A stretch of 64,000 nt of DNA from Candidatus Helarchaeota archaeon (GCA_019058315.1 JAHPZH010000004.1:1-64000), one strand, 5' to 3'. Counted from the stretch's first letter, positions 53,932-63,912 are shown. Notes: a model not told the origin generated them from the sequence alone. Program-made: numbers and translations.

Positions 53932-55353
53932 TTGAGAAATGAATTAAAATGGGTAGTAAATTCCTTACGATTCTTTTCAATCATTTTTTTTATTGCAGGT
54001 ATGGCAATGATTCTTGGAGGGGTAAGAGATGTTCGAGCCAATATTGATGCTTCAATATTTTTTCAATTCTGGATTAGTATACTAATAGGTTTCTTTATTT
54101 TATTTCTGGTAAATATAGGAGGCATAATAAATGGCATCTATTTTGTTGGATTTGCTATTGTATTTGAAATAATCGCCATTCTTATTTATATATATGCGAC
54201 ATCTGGTAGCAATAATACCGAAAAAAAAGAACTTCAGTATGTTTCATATATTTTTGTTTTTCTATTATTCATTCTTTCATTAGTTGGAATGAATTTGGTT
54301 CATCAAGGAGCGTATGCTGTTCGTGGGTTTGTAGATTTGATAATAATTATTACTTGGTTTTATAATATGTTTTTAGGTTTCTTAATGCTATTTATGGTAA
54401 ACACAGCAGGTATCGTAGGTGGGACAGCTGTAATTGGTGCTGCTCTTGTATTTGAGATAACTGTTATGATATTAGGACTAATTCCATCTACCGATATTGA
54501 AGATATAAGAATGAGTGAAAGGATTCCAATTAAAGACACAATAAGCTATAAAAGCCAAAGAGAAATTATAGGGATTTCAAAACCAAATAAGCCACAAGCT
54601 GTTAAATATGAAGAGATGCCCATTAATCAAACATCAATTTCCCGTGAAACTATACCATCAGCAATTTTACGAGAAGGCCCCCAAAATCTATTTATAGCTA
54701 CGGAAGGCATTAGTTTTAGTAAAGGGATCTGGGATTTAAGAAATAACTATGCTGCCACTTTGATAATATATTCTAATGGGATAATAATAAAACCAATAAT
54801 TTCAATACTTTCTGATATTAATATTCAAATAAATCAAATTTCTAAAACAATTCAAGCCCCCAATATGCAAATTATTGAAATCCTGTTAAAAAATAATGAA
54901 AGATATTCTATACATTTTAATAAAATGGAACTTTTTAATCAATTTTGTAACATAATCTCTAAAATAAGAGGTGAAAGTGTTCCTGACCAATTACAAATTC
55001 GGAAACAAGAGAAAGAAGTATTATTGAAGAAACCAAAGTTAGAAGAACCACGCGACTATATAAAAAAAATTTCTGGAGTATATGATGAAATATCCTTTGA
55101 AAAACTAATAATAAAAACAAATTATAATGTTACTGAACTTGAAAATCTTATTGAAGAAATGATTATTAATGGTGAAATCCAAGCAAAAATTAAACCAAAC
55201 TCTGTAGTTTTCTTAAATAAAAATGATATTACAGAAGAACGCAAATTGAAAAAAATGAATGATTATTTAGTAAAAGTTTTGAAAATCAGATTAGCTAAGG
55301 GAGAAATAACCGAGGAAGATTATGATAGATTAGTTGAAAAGATAAAAATATGA
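53932..55353 (+). CDS. Membrane protein with winged-helix-like and SHOCT-like C-terminal parts
   Basis: A 473-residue protein. The first 180 residues contain five or six membrane helices in two related blocks (FFQFWISILIGFFILFLV and WFYNMFLGFLMLFMV). A cytoplasmic region follows: a PH-like strand-rich part (NLFIATEGISFSKGIWDLRN), a winged-helix segment recalling the end of PCI domains (ISFEKLIIKTNYNVTELENL), and a SHOCT-like tail (LAKGEITEEDYDRLVEKI). TTG start with GAGAGGAAT upstream. Role unknown; possibly membrane-linked scaffold. Confidence 0.65.
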   Translation: MRNELKWVVNSLRFFSIIFFIAGMAMILGGVRDVRANIDASIFFQFWISILIGFFILFLVNIGGIINGIYFVGFAIVFEIIAILIYIYATSGSNNTEKKELQYVSYIFVFLLFILSLVGMNLVHQGAYAVRGFVDLIIIITWFYNMFLGFLMLFMVNTAGIVGGTAVIGAALVFEITVMILGLIPSTDIEDIRMSERIPIKDTISYKSQREIIGISKPNKPQAVKYEEMPINQTSISRETIPSAILREGPQNLFIATEGISFSKGIWDLRNNYAATLIIYSNGIIIKPIISILSDINIQINQISKTIQAPNMQIIEILLKNNERYSIHFNKMELFNQFCNIISKIRGESVPDQLQIRKQEKEVLLKKPKLEEPRDYIKKISGVYDEISFEKLIIKTNYNVTELENLIEEMIINGEIQAKIKPNSVVFLNKNDITEERKLKKMNDYLVKVLKIRLAKGEITEEDYDRLVEKIKI

Positions 55354-55577
55354 ACTAAATCTAAACTAATAAAATATATATTCTTTTTTTCGATCATTTA
55401 TGTTAAAAAGTGTAAATTGATTATTATAATAAAAAAAAATCCTGAGATTTAGGAATAAATTTCTCTAGCTTTTATTAAACCTCCTTTATTTTCAAAGGTA
55501 TATTTAAATATCTTTTAATATATTATTGGTTGGATAATCCATCCAAAACTTATTTTAAAATATAACGTTGTGATCAA

Positions 55578-56558
55578 ATGGCTCAAGCAAATACGGTCTT
55601 AATTGGTGGTATAATTGCAGCAATAGGTATGGCAGCATTTATACCGATTTATCTCATTTTCCAACCTCCCAATGCACCATTACTTCCTCTTCTTTTGGAT
55701 CTTCAGAATAAAAAAATTGTTGTCGATGGTCTTGGACGACCAGTTGAAATACCTAAGAATCCTAAAAGAATAGTTTCTTTGGCTCCCTCAAATACTGAAA
55801 TTCTACATAATATATCATGTGAAAAAAGTAGAGTAGTAGGAAAATCATTCTACTGTAATTATCCTCCGGAATGGAGCGATATTATGGTAATTGGTGATTT
55901 TATTGGACCTGATATTGATTTAATCTTTAGCGTTTTTCCTGATTTAGTTCTTGGTAGAAATGTACAACAACAAATAGATTTAATCCCACAATTAGAAGCT
56001 GCTAATATTCCAATATTTATAATGCCTATTGAGGATACTGTCGAAGATATTTTTTCTAATATGAATTTAATGGGATATTTAATCAATAAAGAAACAAATG
56101 CTTCTCAAATGGTAACTAAATTAGAAAATGCTCTAGAAAAAATTACTAATTCTGTTAATGGAACTGGAAATAGTACATTACTTCCAATTCGAGTAAAAAC
56201 TTATTATGAAATCTGGAATGATCCGGTCTATATAGCAGGAGGTGGTACTTTTATTGGAGATGCACTATATAAAGCTGGTGGCATTAATTTAGGTTCTTTC
56301 TTCGCCGGATCTTGGCCTTCTTTAGATTTACCAGCTCTTGAATTGGCAGCTTTAAATCCTGAACATATTGTGATCCCAAACTGGTATAATTGGAATGATA
56401 TTGATTCACGAACAGGTTGGAGTAGTGTTCCTGCAGTAGTAAATGATAATTATACAGCGATAAATTCAGATCTAATAGAAAGACCGGGACCAAGAATAGT
56501 CGATGCAATTTATATATTAGCAAAAAATATGGTTCCAAATTTATTTCCATGGCTTTAA
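55578..56558 (+). CDS. btuF: ABC transporter substrate-binding protein, cobalamin/iron-complex type
   Basis: A 326-residue binding protein with an N-terminal membrane anchor (IGGIIAAIGMAAFIPIYLIF) rather than a lipobox. The BtuF/FhuD-type domain begins at VVDGLGRPVEIPKNPKRIVS and continues with LAPSNTEILHNI, PDLVLGRN and GDALYKAGGIN. It would capture cobalamin or a siderophore outside the cell and deliver it to the permease encoded 75 bp downstream. B12 is favoured by the ATPase's extra domain, but the ligand is not proven. Confidence 0.85.
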   Translation: MAQANTVLIGGIIAAIGMAAFIPIYLIFQPPNAPLLPLLLDLQNKKIVVDGLGRPVEIPKNPKRIVSLAPSNTEILHNISCEKSRVVGKSFYCNYPPEWSDIMVIGDFIGPDIDLIFSVFPDLVLGRNVQQQIDLIPQLEAANIPIFIMPIEDTVEDIFSNMNLMGYLINKETNASQMVTKLENALEKITNSVNGTGNSTLLPIRVKTYYEIWNDPVYIAGGGTFIGDALYKAGGINLGSFFAGSWPSLDLPALELAALNPEHIVIPNWYNWNDIDSRTGWSSVPAVVNDNYTAINSDLIERPGPRIVDAIYILAKNMVPNLFPWL

Positions 56559-56632
56559 ACTAGAAAAATCCACTAAATCTTCTTTATGGGACTGAATGGA
56601 ATAAATTTTTTAACCTATTAATTTAAATTCAG

Positions 56633-58000
56633 ATGAAAATGAGTAATTCGATAGAGAATTCAGGAGAAAAGATTGAAAAAAAATACTTAAAAAGAAAAAT
56701 TGTAACAAGAATTCTTAATATTTCACTAATTTTAGCGTCTATCTTTACTTTAATTTTTTTATTATCTGTTGGGGAATTGCATATTATTCCATATGACTTA
56801 ATATGGTTATTTTTCATGTATCGTCTTGGTGTTCCATTTGCAGTGAATTTAATGGGAATGATTGCTTATTTTAACTATGAGTTTTATACTATTCTTGAAG
56901 TGATGAATGCTACAGTTTTTGATACTAGAATGCCAAGGATTCTGTTAGCATTTGCTGTTGGGATGGGTTTATCAATTACTGGAATAGTTATGCAGGGTCT
57001 CTTTAAAAACCCATTAGCCGATTCATATATTTTAGGAATTTCTTCTGGAGCTGGGTTAGGTGCCACTATTGCCATTACTTTTAATTTAGCTATGTTATTT
57101 CAAGTTTGGACCTTTACAAATATGTTGACATTTTATACTTTAGATGTGGGTTTTGCATCTTATATTTCAAATTTTATGTATAGTATAACTATTTCTTTAT
57201 GTTCTTTCTTATTTTCTTGCATAATAACTTTTCTAGTTTATTATTTAGCTAAAGGGAGAGGAGAAATTTCAGTAGAAACCCTATTACTATCAGGTATTGC
57301 TCTATCATTTATTTTTGTATCCATAACACAGCTTTTTGTTCTTCTTTCACGCGAACAAATTCATCAAACTTTCTTATGGGGAATTGGTGGGTTCAGTGGA
57401 GCAAATTGGGTAGATGTAATAATTACAGGTCCTGTGGTTATCGCAACAAGTTCAATTTTATTACTTTATGGGAATGATATTAATGTAATGGTATTTGGAG
57501 ATGATGTTGCTAAATCAATGGGAACAGATGTTCATAAATCAAGAAAAATATTAATAGTTCTGGTTTCTATAGAAACCGCGATATGTGTTGCATTTGTTGG
57601 TCCAATTGCTTTTGTTGGATTAATTTGCCCACAAATCATCCGCCTCTTAGTAGGAAATGATCATCGTAAATTGATGCCACTTGCTGCACTTTTTGGAGGA
57701 TTATTTCTTGTTTGGATGGATTTTATTGCACAAACTATTTTAGATCCAGGAAATTACTTAAATGTTTATCTTAATAATTTAGTAAAAATCCATGTTGATA
57801 ATTTAATACAGGATTATCTTAATAATATAATTAATATCCCCGTAGTTGGAGAATTATTAGCTAAAGTATTAAATAATATTATTCCTCAAAAAATAATGGG
57901 TGCAGATCTACCAGTAGGGATTATTACTTCCTTAATTGGAGGTCCATTTTTTATAATCCTTTTATTAATTAAAAGAAAAAGAATTTTTTTAGGTAGTTAA
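56633..58000 (+). CDS. btuC: ABC transporter permease, BtuC/FecCD family
   Basis: A 455-residue permease with about ten membrane spans. Family signatures include PRILLAFAVGMGLSITGIVM, GLFKNPLADSYILGISSGAG, LLLSGIALSFIF and VGPIAFVGLICPQIIRLLVG. It is longer than typical FecCD proteins because of an N-terminal extension of about 35 residues and an insertion near residues 150-185. It forms the channel for the importer with the ATPase, whose ATG follows this stop directly. Confidence 0.92.
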   Translation: MKMSNSIENSGEKIEKKYLKRKIVTRILNISLILASIFTLIFLLSVGELHIIPYDLIWLFFMYRLGVPFAVNLMGMIAYFNYEFYTILEVMNATVFDTRMPRILLAFAVGMGLSITGIVMQGLFKNPLADSYILGISSGAGLGATIAITFNLAMLFQVWTFTNMLTFYTLDVGFASYISNFMYSITISLCSFLFSCIITFLVYYLAKGRGEISVETLLLSGIALSFIFVSITQLFVLLSREQIHQTFLWGIGGFSGANWVDVIITGPVVIATSSILLLYGNDINVMVFGDDVAKSMGTDVHKSRKILIVLVSIETAICVAFVGPIAFVGLICPQIIRLLVGNDHRKLMPLAALFGGLFLVWMDFIAQTILDPGNYLNVYLNNLVKIHVDNLIQDYLNNIINIPVVGELLAKVLNNIIPQKIMGADLPVGIITSLIGGPFFIILLLIKRKRIFLGS

Positions 58001-59245
58001 ATGAGTGTTGAAATAAATAAATTAAATTTTTTTTATGGTAAGAGTCATACTTTAAAAAATATCTCTTTTCAAGTCGAAAAAGGTGAATTTATAGGTATTG
58101 TAGGACCAAATGGAAGTGGTAAAACAACTCTATTAAAAATAATTGATAGACTTTTAAAATACGAATCAGGGATAATATCGATAAATGGAAGAGACTTATA
58201 TTCATATAGTTTGAGAGAGCTAGCGCGAACTATATCTTTTGTTCCTCAGACAAGTCATTTAACATTTGATTTTACAGCTTATGAAATCGCATTAATGGGA
58301 CGCAATCCGCATATTGGAAAATTTGAAGTAGAAACAAAGGAAGATTATGAAATAATACAAAAAATTTTCGAACTTACTAACTGTATCGAACTTGCAAATC
58401 GAAATTTTAATGATCTAAGTGGTGGTGAACAACAAAAAATTATTTTTTCGCGAGCTCTAGTTCAAGAACCTGAAATTCTACTATTAGATGAACCAACCAC
58501 ACATCTAGATATCTACAACCAGATTGAATATATGGAATTACTTAAGAAATTTCAAAATGATGGGTTGACCATAATTATGGTAGTACATGATTTAAACCTA
58601 GCAGCTCAATATTGTGATAGATTAATTCTAATGTCCGAGGGTAGTATATATTCAATGGGTTCAATTGAAGAAGTTTTAACTGAAGATAATATTAAAGAAG
58701 TCTTTAATATTGATGTAATTACACATAAAAGTTACATTACAGATTCAATCCATATTGTTCCTTATTTGAAATTTATCAAAGAGACACATCCCGTTAGAAT
58801 CCATATAATCTGTGGAGGAGGGAGTGGAGCAAAGATACTTCATCTATTTAAAAATTTCAAAGTTTCAGTTGGAGTATTAAATGCGGCTGATAGTGACTAT
58901 GAAGTAGCTAAACTTTATGATTATCAGATTATTACTGAAAAACCATTTTCCCCAATCTCAAATGAATCTTATGAAGAAATATTGAGAGTTCTAGAAGATG
59001 TAAGATATATAATTTTTTGTAATTTTCCAATTGGTATAGGTAACTTAAGAAATTTAGAATGTTTGCTCGATTTAGAAAAAGAAATTATTATTTACGAAGA
59101 AACTGATATTGACCTTCGGGATTTTACAAATGGAAAAGCAAAAAAAATGTATGAGGAATTAAAAAAACACCCTAATGTTCGAGTCTTCAATGAAATAAAT
59201 GAAATTTTCAAATTCATTAAATCAGAAATTAATAAAGAGGTGTAA
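58001..59245 (+). CDS. btuD: ABC transporter ATPase, BtuD/FecE family, with C-terminal extension
   Basis: The ATPase spans residues 1-250: Walker A GPNGSGKTT, Q-loop VPQTSH, signature LSGGEQQK, Walker B ILLLDEPTTH and switch His in MVVHDL. A further 160-residue domain (IHIICGGGSGAKILHLF, VGVLNAADSDYEVAKLY, KPFSPISNESYEE) resembles an appended domain found in archaeal cobalamin-type ATPases; its function is unclear. It begins one base after the permease stop, in a single operon. Confidence 0.92.
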   Translation: MSVEINKLNFFYGKSHTLKNISFQVEKGEFIGIVGPNGSGKTTLLKIIDRLLKYESGIISINGRDLYSYSLRELARTISFVPQTSHLTFDFTAYEIALMGRNPHIGKFEVETKEDYEIIQKIFELTNCIELANRNFNDLSGGEQQKIIFSRALVQEPEILLLDEPTTHLDIYNQIEYMELLKKFQNDGLTIIMVVHDLNLAAQYCDRLILMSEGSIYSMGSIEEVLTEDNIKEVFNIDVITHKSYITDSIHIVPYLKFIKETHPVRIHIICGGGSGAKILHLFKNFKVSVGVLNAADSDYEVAKLYDYQIITEKPFSPISNESYEEILRVLEDVRYIIFCNFPIGIGNLRNLECLLDLEKEIIIYEETDIDLRDFTNGKAKKMYEELKKHPNVRVFNEINEIFKFIKSEINKEV

Positions 59246-59300
59246 GAATATTCATCATATAAATTCAAATAATATTAAAAATTTTAAGATTAATAGTAAT

Positions 59301-59978
59301 ATGGGAGCTAGAAAATTGTCAAATGAACCTTCAATTCGGACAATATTGAATAATTTTATTGAAAATAAGGCTCCCGGTCCTAAATCAAATATATTTGTCT
59401 TTCATCTCGAGCAAGCATTAAGATTCATTGCAGAAGGAGATATTAATCGTAAAAACAAGCCAATAGGTCGTCAAAAATTGGCAAACATCCTTGGCTTAGG
59501 TGCAGGAAGTATAAGAAGCTTATTAAAATTATTAAAAAAAGAAAATTTGATTCAAACTTCTAAATCAGGAAATGAAATTTCAAAAAAAGGTGAAAATTAC
59601 TTAAAAAAATTAAAAAAAGTAATCCCAAATACCGAAATGGAAATTAAATCAGCAAATGATTTGACAAATTCTACAAACAATTTTGCTCTACTAATAAAAG
59701 ACTGTTCAGAAAAAATTGAAACTGGAATGGTTCAGCGGGATGCTGCAATAAAAATTGGAGCAACTGGTGCTATTACGATTATACTTAAAGATGGAAAATA
59801 TAGTATTCCACAAATCAAAGGTTTTAATGATCTCCAGAATGAATATCCCCAATTTGTTAAAGAATTAGAGACCAAACTACAAATCGAGGAAAACGATATT
59901 ATTATAATTGGAACAGCTGATGATTCAATTAAAGCAAGAACAGGAGTTTGGGCTGCAGCTTATTCCCTGATATTATAA
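59301..59978 (+). CDS. DUF4443-like regulator with winged-helix domain
   Basis: The probable start at 59301 (MGARKLSNEPSIR) avoids overlap with the ATPase gene and has a box-A-like TTAAAAATTTTA upstream; an ATG at 59199 would give an unlikely Asn-rich leader. Residues 25-105 form a winged helix (GRQKLANILGLGAGSIRSLLKLLKK split here by family pattern). The C-terminal half (AAIKIGATGAITIILKDGKY, IIGTADDSIKARTG) fits the DUF4443 type. It may control the transporter genes upstream or bind a ligand. Confidence 0.7.
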   Translation: MGARKLSNEPSIRTILNNFIENKAPGPKSNIFVFHLEQALRFIAEGDINRKNKPIGRQKLANILGLGAGSIRSLLKLLKKENLIQTSKSGNEISKKGENYLKKLKKVIPNTEMEIKSANDLTNSTNNFALLIKDCSEKIETGMVQRDAAIKIGATGAITIILKDGKYSIPQIKGFNDLQNEYPQFVKELETKLQIEENDIIIIGTADDSIKARTGVWAAAYSLIL

Positions 59979-60037
59979 TAGAATAAAGAAGTAAGTTTTT
60001 AATTTTTATATTTACAGAATTTTGAATATAATTGAAT

Positions 60038-60496
60038 TTATTCCCCTAATCGCTCACCAATTTCAATACATTTTTGAACATCTTTTTGTGATGCTTTGGG
60101 TCCTGTCCATAAACTTCCTGGGGCTCCAGCTAGAATAGCAATTTTATCAACTCTTATATTAGAGTTTTTTTCCTTTAACATCTTCTCCATAATATCAATA
60201 GCACGATTACCTCCGACACCTGCATAGCAAGTAACAAGTCCAATTCGTTTATTATTTAAATCATCTGGAGTAAAATTTTTAATAAAATCTGAAATCTTTC
60301 TAGCGGGACCCCACATATGCGTTGGAGAACCGATTACCAAAATTTCATATTGCGAGAAATCTATATTATTGTGTTTTATTTCTCTCACATTAAAAATTTC
60401 AAATTCCACCTCTCTTTTTTCTAATCCTTTTGAAATATTTTCAACTGCTTGCTTTGTGTGATTTGTTATAGTATAATATATTAAAATTGCTCTCAT
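60038..60496 (-). CDS. Flavodoxin-like protein
   Basis: A 152-residue FMN-binding electron carrier. The FMN phosphate loop is YYTITNHTKQ at the N-terminus, and the VIGSPTHMWGPA and VTCYAGVGG loops match the isoalloxazine contacts. It is the length of short-chain flavodoxins. It stands alone, convergent with the DUF4443-like gene, and may donate electrons to the PAPS-reductase-family protein next door, though this is only a guess. Confidence 0.9.
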   Translation of the reverse strand: MRAILIYYTITNHTKQAVENISKGLEKREVEFEIFNVREIKHNNIDFSQYEILVIGSPTHMWGPARKISDFIKNFTPDDLNNKRIGLVTCYAGVGGNRAIDIMEKMLKEKNSNIRVDKIAILAGAPGSLWTGPKASQKDVQKCIEIGERLGE

Positions 60497-60571
60497 TTTA
60501 CCACTTCGATTTTAAATGTTTTTTCATATAATATTAAAAGTGTCTTAACTTAAATGAATGGATAGAAAATC

Positions 60572-62035
60572 ATGCCGATGCCCTTTTTAGGAAAAAATCA
60601 TCTATATTGGTGCAATAACTGTAATATTCCCATATTAGAAAAAAATAACTGCAGTATTTGCAATTTTTCCACTGAAAAAGTTCCTATAACCGCTCCATAT
60701 GATGTTAGACCTGCATTTGATAAAGATTTGGAATTAATTAGAAGAACAATCGATAATCAATTTGGAAAAGGTTTGGGTCTAAAAGTTATTGAAGATCATA
60801 AAATAATCTTGTTGAATAAAGCACCTTACTTTGATCGTATGGATGAGATTATTTTAGATGGAAAAATTCTAGGAACTATTAGATATAATATTGAAAGGGC
60901 TCAACCAATATGGGAATTTATCCCCAGAATTGAGGGTGCAAAACGACTAGCAAAATTTGGATGTAAAAAATGGGTTAAAGTTGATGAGGACGCTGTAAAA
61001 TTCATTCGTCAAGCTGCTAATGTGTTAGCTCCCGGTGTTATTGATAATGATAATTCTATAGAATATGATGAATATGTTATTGTAATTAATCCAAATTCAG
61101 AAGCGATTGGAATAGGTGTTAGTAGAGCTACGGGGAAAGAAATCCCAAAAAAGAAAAAAGGGATGGTTGTTAAAACAAAACGAGGAATTCAAGATGCAAC
61201 ATTAAACATCTTACCTTCAGGACAAACTTGGGATTTAGTGCTTGAAGCAAATAGTAAAATGTTAGAAAATAAAGAAAAACACGCTTTGAATTTAATTAAA
61301 AACGTTATTAAAAGGTATGATCTGCCAAAATTGGTCTCTTTTTCCGGTGGAAAGGATTCAATTTGTACTTTAATGTTGGTGCTTGAGAGTGGTATTGATT
61401 TTAAAGTTTTTTATTTAGATACTGGGATAGAGTTTGAAGAAACACTAAATTATGTTAATGAAATTATCCGAGATTTTAAACTAAACGATTCATTTATTTT
61501 GTGTAAAACTGATGAAGACTTCTTTAAAAATATTGAAACACAAGGAGTTCCTGGTAAAGATTATCGATGGTGTAATAGATTATTAAAATTAAATGTTATT
61601 ATCCAGATGATAGAACAAAATTTTCCAGAAGGTATTATCACATTTGTTGGGTCTCGGAAGTATGAAAGTTTTTCAAGATATCAAGATTCTCTTAAAGGGC
61701 ACATTGTTAAGAGTAAATTAATTAATAAACAGATTAACGTTAATCTAATAATAAACTGGACTGCCTTACATGTGTGGTTATATATTTTTTCAAAAAAAGT
61801 TAAATACAACCCTCTTTACAAATTGGGTTACGAAAGAATCGGCTGTATGTATTGTCCTGCAAACAAACTTGCAGATTTGGAAATTTTAAAAGAAATTCAC
61901 CCCGAATTATATGAGAAATGGCATAAAATTCTTGAAAATCAAGCCAAAAAGTTCAATTATCCACAAGAATGGATTACAAAGGGGTTTTGGAGATATAATA
62001 ATAAAGAAAAATGGAGATTAAACACTGATTATTGA
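60572..62035 (+). CDS. PAPS-reductase-family protein with zinc-ribbon and PUA domains
   Basis: 487 residues in the order zinc ribbon (CNNC ... CSIC, residues 14-33), a PUA-like domain (residues 130-225, KWVKVDEDAVKFIRQAAN), and an ATP-pyrophosphatase PP-loop SFSGGKDS near residue 256. The C-terminus has CMYCP near residue 430. Family members in archaea with this order are uncharacterised; PAPS reduction or tRNA/thiol modification are both possible, and the PUA domain favours RNA. The ATG at 60572 is probably leaderless. Confidence 0.82.
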   Translation: MPMPFLGKNHLYWCNNCNIPILEKNNCSICNFSTEKVPITAPYDVRPAFDKDLELIRRTIDNQFGKGLGLKVIEDHKIILLNKAPYFDRMDEIILDGKILGTIRYNIERAQPIWEFIPRIEGAKRLAKFGCKKWVKVDEDAVKFIRQAANVLAPGVIDNDNSIEYDEYVIVINPNSEAIGIGVSRATGKEIPKKKKGMVVKTKRGIQDATLNILPSGQTWDLVLEANSKMLENKEKHALNLIKNVIKRYDLPKLVSFSGGKDSICTLMLVLESGIDFKVFYLDTGIEFEETLNYVNEIIRDFKLNDSFILCKTDEDFFKNIETQGVPGKDYRWCNRLLKLNVIIQMIEQNFPEGIITFVGSRKYESFSRYQDSLKGHIVKSKLINKQINVNLIINWTALHVWLYIFSKKVKYNPLYKLGYERIGCMYCPANKLADLEILKEIHPELYEKWHKILENQAKKFNYPQEWITKGFWRYNNKEKWRLNTDY

Positions 62036-62118
62036 ATATTTTATTAAAAAATTATTCTCTAACATATTTTTTTTATGTCTCTAATTTAAGTTGATCCAAT
62101 TATTTTGTACAATAGGGA

Positions 62119-62241
62119 ATGAGTTCAGTAAGTAAAAACAGAAAATTATACAAAAAAAAGTTAGACAAATCTAGAGCAAGATTTGGTAGAAGAATTTACA
62201 GGTTAAAAATGACTTTCAAAAAAAATAAGTCTAAAACTTAA
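62119..62241 (+). CDS. Tiny basic protein (40 residues)
   Basis: Frame from ATG 62119 reads MSSVSKNRKLYKKKLDKSRA and continues with RFGRRIYRLKMTFKKNKSKT, then TAA. Half the residues are Lys or Arg, as in small ribosomal or nucleic-acid-binding proteins, but it is not eL39 or eL41 by sequence. AGGGA touches the ATG too closely to be a ribosome binding site. A chance frame is possible. Confidence 0.4.
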   Translation: MSSVSKNRKLYKKKLDKSRARFGRRIYRLKMTFKKNKSKT

Positions 62242-62319
62242 TTTTTTTTAGCCAGATTATATGTTCATTTCCATATTAACATATTATTCTTAAAAAAAAA
62301 GATTTTAGAATTAATGGAT

Positions 62320-63912
62320 TTATTTTTTTTTCTTATCCATAGAAGTTTTTGAAGTCTTTATAACCGTTGATTTACTCAATTTTTTAGAAATCAAGATTGT
62401 AATTAATATATTTAATGCAAAAATGGCACCAATAACTCCCAGACCAATGGGTGTTAATAAAAGGCGTAAAATGTCTCCTTCTCCTTGTGTAATTGGAATT
62501 AGAAATGGTTCCGTTGGTGCTTCTGGCTGAGTAATAGGTTTGTACGTATATAATCCCGCTAATCCCGTGTTATTCATGCCATGGTGAAACATCGGCCAGG
62601 GAAAAAGCGTACTATTGAGGTAACCTGCAAATTTAAATGCATGAATATTACCATCAAGCGATCCGATAACAACCTCAACCAATCCATCGTTGTCAATGTC
62701 ACCGAGCGCGGGAGAAGAAAGCTCTACCTGGCTTCCTATGTTTATGGGCCACCCCGGCACGTTCGTCCCATCATTATTGAGAGCATAAATAAAATTATCC
62801 CAAGAACCGACCACAACTTCCACCTGTCCATCTCCATCAATGTCGCCAAGCGCGGGAGAAGAATCCACCCAACTTCCTGTGGTTACAGACCACCCTTTTA
62901 CATTCGTTCCGTTACTATTAAACGCCGAAATGTTAAAATTATCTGATCCAACTACGACATCTAGCTCCCCATCCCCATTAATATCGCCGAGTGCTGGAGA
63001 AGAATATACAGAAGCTCCAGTGGATACAGGCCACCCTGGAACGTTCGATCCGTTGGCGTTTAACGCCCAAATTTGATTATTACTTGATCCAACTACAACT
63101 TCCAATTCTCCATCTGCATCAATATTACCAAGTGCGGGAGAAGAAACTACATTACCTCCAGTAGATACAGGCCACCCCGTCACGTTCGTCCCGTTACTAT
63201 TAAACGCCCAAATGTTAAAATCATCTGAACCAACCACGATTTCCAGCTCTCCATCCTCATCAATATCGCCAAGTGCGGGGGAAGACCGCACACTATCTCC
63301 TGTGGTTACTGGCCACCCTGTCACGTTTGTCCCATCATGGTTTAAAGCCCAGATTTTATTATCTTCTGATCCGACAACAATTTCAAGCCGTCCATCTCCA
63401 TCAATATCACCAAGTGTGGGGGAAGACCGAACTACTCCATTTGTACTCACTGGCCATCCCGACACGAGTGTCCCGTCGTGGTTCAAAGCCCAAATCTTAT
63501 TATCATATGATCCGACAACAACTTCCAGCCGTCCATCCCCATCAATGTCTCCGAGCGCAGGAGAAGAGAGGACATCATCTCCTGTCGTTACGGGCCACCC
63601 GTTCACGTTCGTACCATCATGGTTCAACGCCCAAATCTTATTATCATATGATCCGATCACGATCTCTAACTCCGCGTCCCCATCAATGTCCCCGAGTACA
63701 GGAGAAGAAAATACAAAATTACCTGTGGTTACGGGAAACCCGGGCATATTTATTGTATTTGTAAGAATTGGGTATTCAGGGATTGCTATTTTTATGCTAA
63801 AGGTGTTTGATTGTGGTAATTGAATCAAAGGAGACGAATTATCCCTATATAATCCTACTGAAATGATGAAAGTTGTTAAAATTAATAAATGAGTGATTCT
63901 ATTTGTTTTCAT
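62320..63912 (-). CDS. Secreted, membrane-anchored FG-GAP (integrin-alpha-like) repeat protein
   Basis: 530 residues: signal peptide (HLLILTTFIISVGLY), then eight repeats of about 47 residues (consensus GWPVTTGxxVxSSPALGDID, then DGELEVVVGSxDNKIWALN), each with a calcium-binding DxDxDG loop, and a C-terminal membrane helix (LGVIGAIFALNILITILI) followed by a basic tail. It should form an extracellular beta-propeller anchored in the membrane, for adhesion or polysaccharide binding. The repeat region has higher G+C and other codon use than its surroundings. Confidence 0.85.
   Translation of the reverse strand: MKTNRITHLLILTTFIISVGLYRDNSSPLIQLPQSNTFSIKIAIPEYPILTNTINMPGFPVTTGNFVFSSPVLGDIDGDAELEIVIGSYDNKIWALNHDGTNVNGWPVTTGDDVLSSPALGDIDGDGRLEVVVGSYDNKIWALNHDGTLVSGWPVSTNGVVRSSPTLGDIDGDGRLEIVVGSEDNKIWALNHDGTNVTGWPVTTGDSVRSSPALGDIDEDGELEIVVGSDDFNIWAFNSNGTNVTGWPVSTGGNVVSSPALGNIDADGELEVVVGSSNNQIWALNANGSNVPGWPVSTGASVYSSPALGDINGDGELDVVVGSDNFNISAFNSNGTNVKGWSVTTGSWVDSSPALGDIDGDGQVEVVVGSWDNFIYALNNDGTNVPGWPINIGSQVELSSPALGDIDNDGLVEVVIGSLDGNIHAFKFAGYLNSTLFPWPMFHHGMNNTGLAGLYTYKPITQPEAPTEPFLIPITQGEGDILRLLLTPIGLGVIGAIFALNILITILISKKLSKSTVIKTSKTSMDKKKK
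62600..63750 (-). repeat. 141-bp coding tandem repeats
   Basis: Eight DNA-level repeats of about 141 bp encode the FG-GAP propeller blades. Neighbouring units share long identical runs (for example the SSPALGDIDGDG part), so they have been kept alike by unequal crossing over or gene conversion. Local G+C is visibly higher than in flanking DNA. Confidence 0.85.

Noticed and set aside
55354..55577. Cobalamin riboswitch upstream of the binding-protein gene
   Set aside because: No B12-box or long structured leader is visible in the 224-bp AT-rich gap, and cobalamin riboswitches are not established in archaea.
62581..63823. Several plus-strand ORFs opposite the FG-GAP repeats
   Set aside because: They repeat with the same 141-bp period as the repeats on the other strand and are Pro/Ser-rich shadows.
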